This document shows positions 33,648 through 45,095 of a DNA stretch of 64,000 nucleotides, in pieces. Position numbers and translations under genes: made by a program. The notes under the pieces are model-generated. The model worked only from the letters and a program-made list of their open reading frames with translations. It ran no database searches and was not told where the DNA came from. The DNA is taken from assembly GCA_030734395.1 (NCBI GenBank), contig JAUZTG010000016.1:1178001-1242000 (forward strand), read 5' to 3'. The stretch's first letter is position 1; each line of letters opens with the position of its first letter. The stretch is from Sarocladium kiliense. Lineage: Eukaryota; Ascomycota; Sordariomycetes; Hypocreales; Sarocladiaceae.

Positions 33648-34559
33648 TGTGAGTGGCCAGTTGTGGATCAATGTTGACAATACAAACTCTGGGTGAGTCC
33701 ATGTACAATCCCGTCTTTTGAACAATGCTCGACTCTGGCTACACAGGGAGGAGATCGTATTTATAAGAAAGGCGCTCGGTTGTTGATTACAAATGATCTT
33801 GACCACATCCTGTAAACGGGTAAAAGATAGCGGGGTTTCGAAGCCTGATAGCTATATGCAAGAGTATGTCCCCATCTCAGCCTACTATTGCTCCTTTGAT
33901 GACGCTACTTGCAGTTCACTCTTCACTCTTTTACAGTCAAAGAAAACCTGAAGACGCTTCCAATTGTGGTAGGGCTTTGGCGACCGTACTACAGCCAACG
34001 ACGTCGTCTCCGTGGCACGCACAAGCACAAATCTCCCATTCCGAGTCAGGAAGAATGGCAAGAAACAAGCTGCCTCACTTGGCGAAAGCTCACTGAGCGG
34101 GTCCTCGCGCGCAGGATGCTTAGAATTGAAGCGAATATTGTAAGTGGCATAGGTCGCTCCCAAGCGACTCACACGTACCATCTCTGGAACATGAACCAGT
34201 ACCAAGTGGCGGGCCGGTGGAAGCGGGATGGCCGGCAATTGCGCACATGAGACGCTGGCCATTCGATGACAAAGATACGCTGTTCTACATGCACGCATTC
34301 TATCTTCGTAAACTGTGTCGTGGGTGGACAGTAACAGCACGTATGGAGCACACATTCGTGCTTATAAGTCTCGGCGACTTTTAGACTTCGGCGACATTGC
34401 AGCATGTAAGCCGTAGGAACTAGTGACAGCATCTCAACATGGTTCGCCGCAGCATTAAAAGGCTGTAGAATCGCATTGAAACGAAATTGGAGATTTGCTG
34501 CAAGCACTAAACCTCTCAATCCGCTTGCAAGAACTTGCGAGTGCAGAAAAGCCGTGGCG
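33648..34559. promoter_or_regulatory. Divergent promoter between two NAD(P)-binding oxidoreductase genes
   Basis: 912 bp separate the start codons. A 156-codon minus-strand frame at 33885-34355 lacks recognisable features and is not called. Confidence 0.45.
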
Positions 34560-35552
34560 ATGACCGCGATGAAGAAGATCGCTCTGTTCGGAGTGAGTAG
34601 TGCATCTGACCTTTGATCAACACCACCAAGAGTCGCTTTGAGATAACTGACCATAGCGATGTCACAGGGTACCGGCAACATTGGCCGTGTAATGCTGAGC
34701 AAACTGAAGGAAGCAAAAGAATTTGATCTTCGTGTCATTGCTCGGCTTGACTCTACCAAGGCCGAATCACCTGGAGTAGAGACTGTCAAGGTGGACTATG
34801 AGTCTCAAGACAGCCTTGTCGGTGCCATCCGTGGCTGTGATATCGTGGTAAATGCGCTGTCTGTCATGGCCAATCAGGCGCATTACGCTGTGCTGGACGC
34901 CGTGATTGAAGCCCAAGTCCCACGATATTACCCGTCAGACTGGGGCTCACACCCTCCAGCAGAAGGACGGGCTCTGCCTTTGCTCCAGGCAATCCCTTGG
35001 ATCGACACGCGGCGACGGATCAACTATCTTGTTGAGACTGCGGCCATAGAGGGCAAGCTGACCTACACGTCTCTCAAGGGTGGTGCATGGCTGGAAACTG
35101 TATTGAAACTGCCCGTCATGTTCTCCCTCCCAGAGCGCAAGTTCCTCATGCACAAGTACCCCGACACGGACTATTCATACTCCAGCAAAGACATGTACGC
35201 CGAGGCCCTGCTCAACGCCCTAAGGTTACCTGATGAGGAAACCAAGAACCGGTACTTCGAAGTCGAGCTTTATCGTGTATCTCAGCGACGGACACTAGAG
35301 CTTCTACGCCAAGCGTATCCAGACATTGCGTTTGAGCAAGTATCGGCAGATTGTGAAGAGCGGTTCGGAAAAGCTTGGCAGGCGATGCAAACCGGTGCAA
35401 TGAGTATGGAGGTGCATGCTGGGATAATGAGCAAGATCTGTTTGGATCCGGACGTGACGCCTCTACCGGCAAGGAACGACAACGACAAGCTTGGGGTGAA
35501 GCGATTGACCGATGATGAGTTTAAGCAGATGCTGAGAGATCCTCAGGCATGA
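34560..35552 (+). CDS. NmrA-like / isoflavone reductase-like NAD(P)-binding protein
   Basis: Model: join(34560..34592, 34668..35552), giving 305 aa. Exon joining creates MKKIALFGGTGNIGRVMLSKL, the GGTGxxG dinucleotide motif of the isoflavone reductase/NmrA group. GCDIVVNALSVMANQAHYAVLDA and VPRYYPSDWGSH (usually RFxPSE/DFG) follow. TYTSLKGGAWLETVLKLP corresponds to the substrate-side region. Known members reduce phenylpropanoid or secondary-metabolite intermediates, or sense the NADP/NAD ratio in nitrogen control; nothing here separates these. A catalytic lysine is not assigned. Divergent pairing with the SDR gene at 32428 suggests a shared pathway. Confidence 0.85.
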
Positions 35553-36026
35553 TAAAGGACCACTCATGCTTATTTGGCGCGATGGAAGCGTAACGACGGA
35601 AGCATGGTCTGGTTCAAGTTGCTGGCATACAGCCTGAGAAGTCCGTGTCATCAACGATTGTATACCAGGACACACCAAGAATATCACGAAAGGGTTCAAA
35701 CTTTTCTCAGGAGTCCTATAGGCTTGACAGCATAGTAATTACCCAATTGCCTACATGGTGAAGTCACCAAATACTTGATTTCTGCTTAAAGTCGTGTTGG
35801 ATCAGGTTAGGGTTAAGTTGACGATCAAGGTCGCGTAAGTTGTCGCTGTTGCGACGGAGTTCATCCCAACACCAGCACCATCCACGGCTCATAAGGCACA
35901 ACGAAGACCGGAACACCTTTCATACCTCTTGACTCTGTGAAAGATAGACCTCTCATGACCCCATCTCCCACTCAGCAAATGCACTTGTCATAGCGACCGC
36001 CCTTCGCCCGGCCAGACACCGCGACC
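35553..36026. other. Intergenic region upstream of the ARL3 gene
   Basis: No gene is seen. A telomere-like motif lies in the middle and is listed separately. Confidence 0.5.
35805..35816 (+). promoter_or_regulatory. Telobox-like motif
   Basis: GGTTAGGGTTAA contains nearly two telomeric TTAGGG units. It lies about 210 bp upstream of the small GTPase start, where Tbf1-type teloboxes can act in promoters. A chance occurrence is possible. Confidence 0.3.
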
Positions 36027-36731
36027 ATGTATCACCTTGTCAAAGGCATATACCGGTATGCGACGAGCAAAGAGGGTAGGCTGCTACATTCATAGCAAAA
36101 TTCCACGGCACACGCTGACCAAGCTTTTCTCTTTTTAGAATACTCAGTAATCCTCCTCGGTCTCGACAACGCCGGCAAGACGACGTTCCACGAACAAGTC
36201 AAGTCCCTCTTCCTACCGTCCGCCCCTCCACCCAAGCTCCGAACCGTCCCAACAGTCGGTCAGAATGTCTCGACCATCACCCTACCAGATATGTACCTGA
36301 AGCTCTGGGACGTCGGGGGTCAGCTCTCTCTACGAAATCTCTGGCAAAGCTACTACGCCTCCTGCCACGCCATCGTCTTCATCATCGACTCAACAGATAT
36401 CGGCGACGGCGATCTAGAACACCACGAAAGCAACGGGAGGTTAGAGGAGTGTCGCGGGGTACTCGAAGACGTGCTTCAACATTCAGACGCGGAGGGCGTG
36501 CCGCTATTGATATTGGCGAACAAGCAAGACAGGGAGGATTGTGTCGAGACGATCAGGATAAAGGAAGGGCTGGTGAAGAAGGTCATGGAGGGAGAGAAGG
36601 GCGGTGCAATTCGAGACTCGAGAGTGCTGGCGATGAGTGCTTTGACGGGAGACGGCGTGCGGGAAGCGATCGAATGGGTACGGACAAGAGTACAGTGGAA
36701 TAAGGAGTCAAGACCGCCAGTAATGAGATAG
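36027..36731 (+). CDS. ARL3: Arf-like small GTPase Arl3/ARFRP1
   Basis: Model: join(36027..36075, 36139..36731), giving 213 aa. The motifs are complete: G1 GLDNAGKTT, G2 threonine in TVPTVGQNV, G3 WDVGGQ, G4 NKQD, G5 SALTG. The N-terminus MYHLVKGIYRY lacks the Gly2 used for myristoylation and matches the Arl3/ARFRP1 type. Family knowledge: yeast Arl3 is N-acetylated by NatC on its initiator Met plus aromatic residue, binds Sys1 at the trans-Golgi and recruits Arl1. The Met-Tyr start here fits NatC recognition. An acidic/histidine insertion (GDGDLEHHESN) sits after the G3 region. The gene is convergent with RRP45 at 175 bp. Confidence 0.9.
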
Positions 36732-36905
36732 CAAGACAAATGGGGAATCTTGGGAAAGCCACATAGTGCTCGCATGGCGTTCTTGGGACTGGGCAAATGG
36801 ACATATCGACATGATCAACATAAAGACCAGACATGGAATAACCTCGTCAGAAAGGGGGGTATCACATATTTTACGATTTTTTGGGCTTGTATGTATCCTT
36901 TTCTG

Positions 36906-37838
36906 CTACCTTTCGTTCTCCGCGCTCAGCTCCGCCAGCAGACCTCCTTTATCTCTCCTCTTCGCATCCTCATTCAACTTCCTATCCAGCATATCCGTGA
37001 ACTCTTTTGTCTTGTTCAGTGCGACTTGTGCGCACTTGATGAAAAGCGGCGCGTCCACTGCTGTCCCTCCGAGCTTGGCGATCTGGCAGATCTCACCGTG
37101 CTTGTTCAAACTGAAGGTACAGCTGGCAACACGGAGCTGCTCTTCCAGCCATGTGGCATCCAGCAGAACCGTGTCGCCCTCCTCGCCGAAGAAGCTGAAG
37201 GTGACGCAGAAGGGTGAATGAAGCCAGCTCAGGGGTACAGGCTCCCTCTCAGCAGCCGTGTAGACTGTCAAAGTCTCGCCGTCCATGCTTGTGTCGGGTT
37301 TGCGGAAATGACGCAGCGCGGCAATGACGGCGAAACAAGCCGTGTCGATGAGGTTGCCGTCGTGAGAGAGAACGTGAAGATCGACACGGACAGACCAGCA
37401 CTTCTTGCCAGCGATGAGGCATAGTGATTCGGTGTCTAGGGCGCCTGATCGACGAACCGTCTTCTCGAGAAGTCTTGAGAGGAGAGTCTCTGTTTCTGTA
37501 GGGCGGCTGACTTCGAATGAGGGAGCGACCATGGGCGAGAGTTCTGAGGTGATGGTGAAGACACCATCGAATGGCCTGTCGGCATAAGGGACTGTCACTT
37601 CTGCCGTGACTTTTGCCAATACTCTATGTATGCCGTCAGTAACAAGCAATAATTTCCGAATATGTTTGACTCACCTCGTCTTTCCAAATTTGACATCTGC
37701 CACTCCATACTCATCTCCAAAAGTGAGTCCAAACGACCGGAACTGCTCAAACTTCCTGTTATCCAATCGAAGGCCCTCTTCTAGAGCCTGAAGCACGAAT
37801 GCTCTCTCACTGAGAGACGGCTCTGCTTCACGAGGCAT
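36906..37838 (-). CDS. RRP45: Exosome complex subunit Rrp45
   Basis: Model: complement(join(36906..37623, 37675..37838)), giving 293 aa. Conserved RNase PH-fold features run through the protein: LSERAFVLQALEEGLRLDNRK at the start, KTRVLAKVTAEVTVPYADRPFDG across the splice junction, then SVRVDLHVLSHDGNLIDTACFAVIAALRHFR. This arrangement and the start PREAEPSLSE match Rrp45 (human EXOSC9, PM/Scl-75) rather than Rrp42 or Rrp43. The protein is one of the six ring subunits of the RNA exosome in nucleus and cytoplasm and is catalytically inactive in fungi. The length is near yeast (305 aa). It is divergent from the splicing factor CWC15, with 329 bp between the ATGs. Confidence 0.9.
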
Positions 37839-38167
37839 TGCAATCCCTTTCTGAAGTCGCTGTAAGAGCCGGGAACCTTGTTGCTGATGAGAATGAGGCG
37901 ACTTCTTTATGCGTAGTGGGGCCCTTCAGACCTTGAAGCTTGACGCATCGTGGGGTGCGTTTTTGGGCGATCTGGAAAGATTCTGCCGGGCGGTGAGGCG
38001 CTAAGTACCAGCCTCACAACCATCCTCGACGACCTCGAATCAACAAGTTATCACCTTCAACCCAGCTTCTCCAGCGTCGCAAATACCGATTATTCGACAA
38101 TTGTTCCCATCATTCTTGATTTGGGCCTTTTCGTTCTTTCACCGCCAAACCCGCTCCGTTAGGCGCC
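37839..38167. promoter_or_regulatory. Bidirectional promoter RRP45/CWC15
   Basis: 329 bp separate the two ATGs. This short shared region serves two RNA-processing housekeeping genes. No clear TATA box was seen. Confidence 0.55.
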
Positions 38168-39086
38168 ATGACTACCGCCCACAGACCAACGTTCGATCCC
38201 GTATGCACTCCCATCCTCCGAGCACAGCACGATAATAGCAGCTAACAACAGTCCAGGCTCGAGGCAAGGAAGCCCTTCGAGGCCCTGCCTATCATCAGCG
38301 TCTCCTCCCAGCACACACACAGCTCAAATACCGCAAGGCAGGCCAAGGCGGCGACGCCGACGCCGAGGTGAACTCACGCGACCTCGCCGCAGAGCTCCTC
38401 CAGGCCGAGGCTGCCCATTTCTCCAAGAGGAACGGCGGCGCACCCATCCCAGCCGACGACGACGATGACGACCATGAGAGCCACACTGGTGGCATGAAGA
38501 GGGCGCTGCCACCAGCCGCAGGAGGTGACGCAGAAGAGGAAGATTTTGAGGCCAAGAGACGGAGAATATTGGAGGAGAGTAGAGATATTGATGCAGATGA
38601 TGATAGCGAGGAGGATGACGATGATGACGACGACGACGATAGTAGTGATGACGATGAAGATGCGGAGCTACAGCGAGAGTTGGAACGCGTCAGGAGAGAA
38701 CGAGAAGAGAAGAAGAAGAAAGAGGTAAGTTTCTCAAGGTGGCACACACAAGCATTCGGTATGCTAACATATTTCACAGGAAGCAGAGCGCGCAAAGGCA
38801 GAAGAGGACGAGCGTGAGAGACACATCGCACTCGGCAACCCATTACTCAACAAGCAAGACTTCACAAGCGGCGGCAAGAGACGATGGGACGATGATGTTG
38901 TGTTCAAGAACCAAGCTCGAGGAACAGAGGATAAGAAGAAGAAGGAGTTCGTCAACGTAAGTTTCGCCCCTTCTGTTTCCTTTTCCTGCACGGTTCGCGA
39001 TTGGGATCATAAGTTGACCATGGATTTTGTAGGATCTGCTTCGATCAGACTTTCACAGGAGGTTCATGGGCAAATACGTCAGATAG
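38168..39086 (+). CDS. CWC15: Pre-mRNA-splicing factor Cwc15 (Cwf15)
   Basis: Model: join(38168..38200, 38257..38724, 38780..38956, 39033..39086), giving 243 aa. The highly conserved ends are unmistakable: MTTAHRPTFDPARGKEAL at the N-terminus, then LPAHTQLKYR, and at the C-terminus RRWDDDVVFKNQARG followed by DLLRSDFHRRFMGKYVR. The middle is an acidic tract with a nine-Asp run (about 38613-38642), then a basic coiled segment (ERVRREREEKKKKE). Cwc15 belongs to the Prp19-associated (NTC) part of the spliceosome, contacting the active-site RNA network. The gene is convergent with xylulokinase, with only 87 bp between stop codons. Confidence 0.95.
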
Positions 39087-39173
39087 CGTGCTTCCATCAT
39101 TCCTCTATTCAAGAGGCTACTTTTTATGACTTGAGAATACCCAAAGAAGTTTCTATCTAACCCCTCCAATACA

Positions 39174-41039
39174 TTACGCTTGCTTCTCCTCCGCCAGGAT
39201 CTTCTCCTCCATGCCCTCGAATGCCCCCAACACGTTCCCATACTTTTGGTAAATCCCATCCTTGAAGCCATCATCCACCTTTTCGATCATACCCTCCTCC
39301 TTCCACCTCTTACCGATCAAATCGTCAAAGGTCTCTCCCTCCTTTCTTTCCATCGCCCATACGGCCTTGTACGCACCACCCATAGCGCAAGCTGAGCCAC
39401 CAACATCGAGCTTATATACGCCGTCTGCACCGCCTAGAACATCGCCGATGACGCGGGCGATAGCCGGGTTCAGAGATCCGCCACCAACGAGATAGATACG
39501 ACGGGGTTGGGCGGGTAAGGATGGTGTTGGGGGGTGGACGAGGTTTTGCGAACGGAGACGCATGGAAAGGGCTTGCGACTCAACGATGACGCGGGCATCG
39601 GTCTTATTATCCCACGAAGCTTGAGATTGCTCCTCGCGCAGGTCTGAGCCGTCAGCGTTGCTAGAATAACGCCAAGTTCCAGCGCGGATGTTCGGCACTG
39701 TCTCGCGGAGGTAGAAGTATAGTCCCATCTTTGCGCGGTCGCCCTCCTTCTCGATTCCAAGTGGCTTGGTGTTCAAGACGGCGTCATTGAAGTTCTCCCA
39801 GCCGGTCGCGCCGCCTTCAGGCTTGGGAAGCTGATCACGAACTTTCTCACGCGCAAGGCCGCCGTTCTTGTAGCACAGCATGAACATGTAATGGCCGGCG
39901 GTAGTGGGGTGGTTGAAGAAGTGGTAGGCACCGTCGGGACGGTACTTAGGTGTGTTCATGAGGAAGGTTGTGGAAGTGCCGAGCGAGACGATTGCGTCAA
40001 GAGGTCTCAACGGCAGCGCGAGGATCGTGGCAGGGTTGTCGCCTGTGAAAGGCGCAATCTGGCAGTCTGCGCTAAAGCCGTACTTGGAAACAAAGTACGA
40101 AGACACAGCACCCATAGAACCGCCGCCATCCATGCGAACCTCGCCGAGCTTCTTGCGGAGGTCGGCAGAGTCACCGCCTGCTGCGAGGCGAAGGAGAGTC
40201 TCGTTGTACTCCTGCTTGGGGATGTCCCAAAGGTTCATACCGCATGCGTCACTGACGTCGAGCGGAGCGATGGCGCCCATGAGAACGGAAGCGAGCCAGG
40301 ATGAGACCAGGGATATGCGAGCAGTTTGGGCGTACATGTCGGGCTTCACGCGACGGAGGCGCATGATTTGTGTGCCGGTGAAACGCTATCAAGATTGTCA
40401 GACCTATATCTTAGGACAGTGGGCTCGGATTGGGGCAACTTACGTGGTGAGCGCCGCTACCGGTAGCTTCAGCGAGCTTCTCCCGATCTCCCAGCTCGGC
40501 ATCAAAGGCATCACACTCCTTCTGCGTGCTCTGGTCCTGCCAGTTCGGCGCCATATCATATGTCAAAGCACCCTCCAGCTGCACCTTCAATCCACCCTCC
40601 TTGCCTGCATCCAGGCCAGCCAACAAGCTCTCGGCCTTGTCACTCCACCAGACGCTGCCATGCTGCTGTCCTGAGCCACTCACACCCTTGATCCTTGCCA
40701 TGAAGCTGGGAGAAGGTAGAGCGTCCCGCAAACGGGAGAGGACAAGGTCGAGGGATTCGAGCCACATAGCCACTGGGGCGTAGACTTCGCCTGTGGATTC
40801 GATTACATGTACACCTTTTTGGATGTTGTATTGGGGACTGAAGTCGCCGTCGAAGTCGACCTTAGCTTGGGCGACTACTTTCAGGTCGGAGTCTACAACG
40901 ACGGCTGTGAGGTAAAGACTAGTCAAAAGGGGATCTCATCGCGATGTGGTTATTGTGAATATCTGATTCAAAACGTACCTTTGAGCTGCTGTGTCGAGAG
41001 GTCGAAGCCCAAGTATAGAGGGCCATCGGATGAAGCCAT
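39174..41039 (-). CDS. XKS1: D-xylulose kinase
   Basis: Model: complement(join(39174..40385, 40444..40904, 40979..41039)), giving 577 aa, the usual fungal size. FGGY-kinase landmarks are in order: YLGFDLSTQQLKAVVVDSD (phosphate-1 loop), IKGVSGSGQQHGSVWW (substrate region), SDACGMNLWDI, DAIVSLGTSTTFLM (phosphate-2), and YLVGGGSLNPAIARVIGDVLG (adenosine motif). The acceptor at 40905 was chosen because it gives the conserved join QQLK-AVVVDS. The enzyme phosphorylates D-xylulose to xylulose 5-phosphate with ATP in the cytosol, feeding L-arabinose and D-xylose catabolism into the pentose phosphate pathway. Confidence 0.94.
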
Positions 41040-41979
41040 GGTGTGAGTGTGCGTGGGTGTCGTATGGGGGTCTTAATGGGTTTGTTATGGGAGTTCGGGC
41101 TTTGGAAGCTTGCTAGGTGGTAGTAGGTGTAATCGAGGGCTGTTTTGAGTAGAAAAGAGAGAGGTTTGAAAAGCGAGAGGCAAGTTCGTAATGATGGCAA
41201 GGTCGCGGGAGCTGCAAGTCGGAGCTGAAGCCCACCTCCCCAGAGTAACTTATGGGTCCAATGACTTCACGCGCTCGAAGCTGTGGCGTTCCCCCAGTAT
41301 TCCTCTCAGTACAAAATATCTCTTGCGCAGCTGCTCTCTTTTCTCCTACCCAAGCTCTAAGGTCGATGTCGTCGGGGTAATGATGTCTGTTGGGGAAAAT
41401 AGATGCGCTGTGTGTCTCCTCGAGCCGAGAACCTTGTACAAACAGCTGCCCTCTTCGGGAAGTACGCTTTTCGAGCAAGTTCTGGGTTGGACAGTCGTAA
41501 AAAAAGGGTAGACTGGGCAGCTAAGGCAATTAGGCTAAAAGCGCTTGTAGAGAAAAGCGCGCGAGTGCCGGCCCAGGAACAATTCGGGTGAGTCGAGACG
41601 AGCTCTGGCCTGGTCAACTGTTTCGCTGAGGCGGGGTGGTGGGATGGAGGTGAGGGGCACTGAGGGAGGGTCCAATCCGGGATGGAGGGGCAAGGCGGCA
41701 CGATGGGCTGGGCATGAAGCTGCTTGAAGTCATAGCGTCTTGATCAAGAATGGATTAGACGTTTTGTTGCCGACTATGCATTCGATAGTTGCTCAGGCCA
41801 TGAATCACGCTGGCATGGGAAAGACACGCAGGTCGAGACGCAGTTGACATAACATTTTAAAAGCCGTGTCCAGCTTCGGGGTATTCCATACTCCTAGCCC
41901 AAGATATACAAGTTCAGAAACGCTTTTCCTTCTCTTTCTACCCTGGGTCTGCTCACCACATGTTCTACATCTATCCAAC
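41040..41979. other. Intergenic region between xylulokinase and CDF transporter
   Basis: This is the xylulokinase promoter and the 3' flank of the CDF gene. No gene was recognised. Confidence 0.5.
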
Positions 41980-43786
41980 TCAATGCTTGTGATTGTGATT
42001 CTTGTGATCGTGGTCATGCTCCTCCGTCTCAGACTCCGGCTCTGGGCTCACATCGCCCGGAATGAACTCGTCAAACTTCGCATTGACATCAGCGTCCTTG
42101 CTCACGAATCGTACCCTCACCCTGCGCACTCCGCGAACCTTGGCACCAACCATGGTGCGAACTGCATTCTCCACGTCCCGCGTGTCCTCGACAGTCCATG
42201 ATCCAGGAACTGCCAGCTCCAGATCAACAAGGTAGTTCTGACCAGACTTGATGCCTGTGATGTCGCGCAATTCCGCTTCATGCCCTTCAGTTACATCGCC
42301 CAGGGCACGGAGCGCATGTTTCTTGACAGAGGACTGAACCTCGCTGTCAATGCTCTGATCAGCCAGCTCCCGGAATGCCTCCATGGTGTTGCCATAACCA
42401 GCATTGACGACCATAATAGAAATGAGTAATCCTCCAACGGGGTCAAGCCAGGCGGCGTTCGAGAGTGTGTTGGCACCTAGGATTGCAACGAGTGTTACAA
42501 TTCCTGTGAGAGAGTCGACGCGGTGGTGGACGGCGTTAGAGGCGAGCACAGAGGATTTGCGTTCTCGAGCAACCTTCATGGCTACACAGCACGTTAGCTT
42601 ATCAGTTCAAGGACCAGATGCCCGGTTGTGTGGTGCACTTACTCGCTCGATAGAGCCACTCCTTCACCAGAATGGTACCTCCAGCCAGCCATGCAGCATG
42701 CACACTTGGGATGTCAAGATTCGCGTAGCCATGCGAGTGACTGTGCCCATGACCCACGTGATGCAGGATCTCATGCGCCATCTCCGGGTAGAAGTGTCCA
42801 TACAAGCTCAAGGCGCTCTCCCAGCCCATATACAATCCTCCAAAAAGCAGCATACCACTGACACCCAAGCTTCCCAGACTCTCAATCTTTCCGAACCCCA
42901 TCGGGAACCTCTCGGTCGGGGGTTTGAGGCTGAAGGAGACGGTTGCTAGTGTCAGAATATCGCTGGCGAGGTCGGCGATGCTGTGCCAGGCATCGGCAGT
43001 CATGGCACGTGAGTTGAAGGTATAGCCGCCAACGAACTTTGCAATTGCCATACCAAGGTTCGACAGCAGCCCAATGCGAGTGATTCTGACGCCTGGGTCG
43101 TTCTTGTTCGCGGACACGAGGTACGTATTGTCGTGGTGATGATGGTGGTGGCCAGGGCCATGGCTGTGGCCGCCATGCTCACGCTTTTGTTGAGCAGCCA
43201 TGGCGAGAAAGCAAACTGGGCAGCGCGGCCGAGAAGGTATTCGGTAGAGACTGAAGGTCGCGTGCGCTGAGGAGGACGAAGCTATTGACGGTGCTCGTGC
43301 CGGTGACGAAGACGAAGTTGAGAATGCAGCGATCAGTGCTGGAGAAAGGAGCGGCGCGGAGGAAGAACTGAGACAGGATTGGGGGCGGCGCGGGTGAATT
43401 GAAAAAGAACGGAACGGTTGATGTGGCCTTTTTGAAACCTTGAGGCTGGCTGGTGCATTAATTTGAAGGGATGACTGCGAACTATGATCTGGAAGGCTGA
43501 CGTTGCAGCAGCTGAGGCCGCGTCGGAAGCTTGTCCTCCAGGTACCGCGTCGGGCTGTGGCGGGCGCGAAGGTACCTGGAGCCACAGGGGACGCGGCGCG
43601 AGCTGGACGGCGGCGAGAGCCCCTGTTGCTGTTGCTGGCGTGGAGGGTGACGACTCCCGCTGTGGCTGTGGTGATGGTGGCTGAGGGTCCGATTCCACTC
43701 GCTGCCGGCACCGCTACAGGACACTGGGATTGAGCGCAACGAGCCACTGCGGCGAGACGCCCAGGGGTCCCGACCTGGGGAGGCAT
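41980..43786 (-). CDS. Cation diffusion facilitator (Mmt-type metal transporter)
   Basis: Model: complement(join(41980..42581, 42643..43786)), giving 581 aa from the upstream ATG. The CDF core begins at about residue 220: FNSRAMTADAWHSIADLASD holds the DxxHxxxD metal site of TM2, and SNAVHHRVDSLTGIVTL holds HxxxD of TM5. Six membrane segments and a cytosolic ferredoxin-like domain are followed by a histidine-rich tail (EEHDHDHKNHNHKH). A second His cluster (PGHHHHHHD) lies before TM1 and a third in the TM3-4 loop. The first 195 residues are Arg/Ser/Ala-rich with almost no acids, like a mitochondrial leader, fitting the Mmt1/Mmt2 iron exporters. An internal start at 43201 would give 386 aa. 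The metal is inferred. Confidence 0.85.
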
Positions 43787-45095
43787 GAGTCCCTGGATGG
43801 ATGATCTGGTGGTCTAGTCGGGTCTTGTGAGTGCATATAAGCTGGCGTTTCGACGTCAAATGAGAGAGCGACTGGCAGCAGCGTCGTGCGACAGATGCGC
43901 GAGCGTTTTGCTGTTGTTGTGCGAAAGAACGTAACGGATGTCGCCGGAACCGCAGCCTAGTTGAGAAAGAGGATCCGAAACAGCTGAAGAGCCTGAGGGA
44001 CACGAGTCAGGGCTTTAAATGGGAGATATGGGCGCAGTGGTGGCTCAGTGTTGATGACGACCCTCGTGCGAGGAAATGAAGGATCGGTGATTTGGGCACG
44101 GACAATTGGTGTTCAGTTTTCAAGGCGGTCGACTGTTGAGGCCGAGAAACGTCGCATCAGGTGGTGCCGAAGAGAACGCGTTCCGGGGGTGCCCTGGCCT
44201 GATCTCCCGAGCTCCGGTTCCGGGCCGTGGTGGCCAAGGATGGGCTTACGGTAGGGAAACGGGGAGTTAACACTCACGTCATGCTGACAGTGGATGTTCG
44301 CGCAGTTCTAAAGGTTTGGTGCGTGAGCTTATTGGCTTCATTAGCTATTTCAGTCTTTCTAAGCTTTCTCAATCAGTGTAAGAATGGTATCTTGCCCCAG
44401 CAGGGCATTGTCCTACTCAGAGCATGACCAGCGCTTCCTGAGGAATCTCTGTGCTATGTTATCTTAGCCGTGTGCAAGAATGTTTCCCCCTCCGACTGAC
44501 TAGACTACGCTTTGCGATATTGAGTTAAAAATAATTTGAGTCAAAGTCGCACGTAAATCTAAGTTGTTATGTCTAGTCCGGCCGAGACTCAGGTTCCAGC
44601 CGACTACGTTGCTAGCTGGTCATTGTAAACCCAACTTCACGGGATAGACCCGCGACGAAACCGAGTCTTGGCACCAGCATGGAACACTAAAGCTTCATAC
44701 AAACCTCAATAATTCAATAACCAATTTCTTACACTCTCAAGAATATCAAGGGATGCACGAAATATCGCACATGTTGCCACGGTTGCATTCGGCGAATAAT
44801 AGATATAGGGTAAGGCAATAGTGGTGAAGTTTAGCGGCGGCTTAGGCCAATGATGACGCTTTCATCGTGACAACTTCATACTCATCCTGAACCTCATCAG
44901 ATACCGCCATATCCTGGTGACCGGCTCTTAAGTTTCTCTAACTCAGTGCATTATCCTACGAGTACCTTTAAAAATTATCCTAGCATTACCTTGAGACTGT
45001 TTCACAACTTCCGCCATAATTGCACACTCCGACCAAACAGCCTCAGCTCTCATGTCAACGGCTTTCCTCACCAAGCCAGCGCAATAACCGCCTCA
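43787..45095. other. Intergenic region between CDF transporter and sirtuin
   Basis: A divergent promoter region of 1.3 kb. The last 150 bp are an open, in-frame extension of the sirtuin without an ATG. No other gene was seen. Confidence 0.5.

Noticed and set aside
33885..34355. 156-codon minus-strand open frame in an intergenic region
   Set aside because: No domain, signal peptide or intron support. Composition looks random, so it is not reported as a gene.
34169..34789. 206-codon minus-strand open frame
   Set aside because: It runs antisense across the start and splice junction of the NmrA-like gene and has no recognisable features.
38295..38843. 182-codon serine-rich minus-strand frame
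   Set aside because: Poly-serine is the antisense of the Asp/Glu tract of CWC15.
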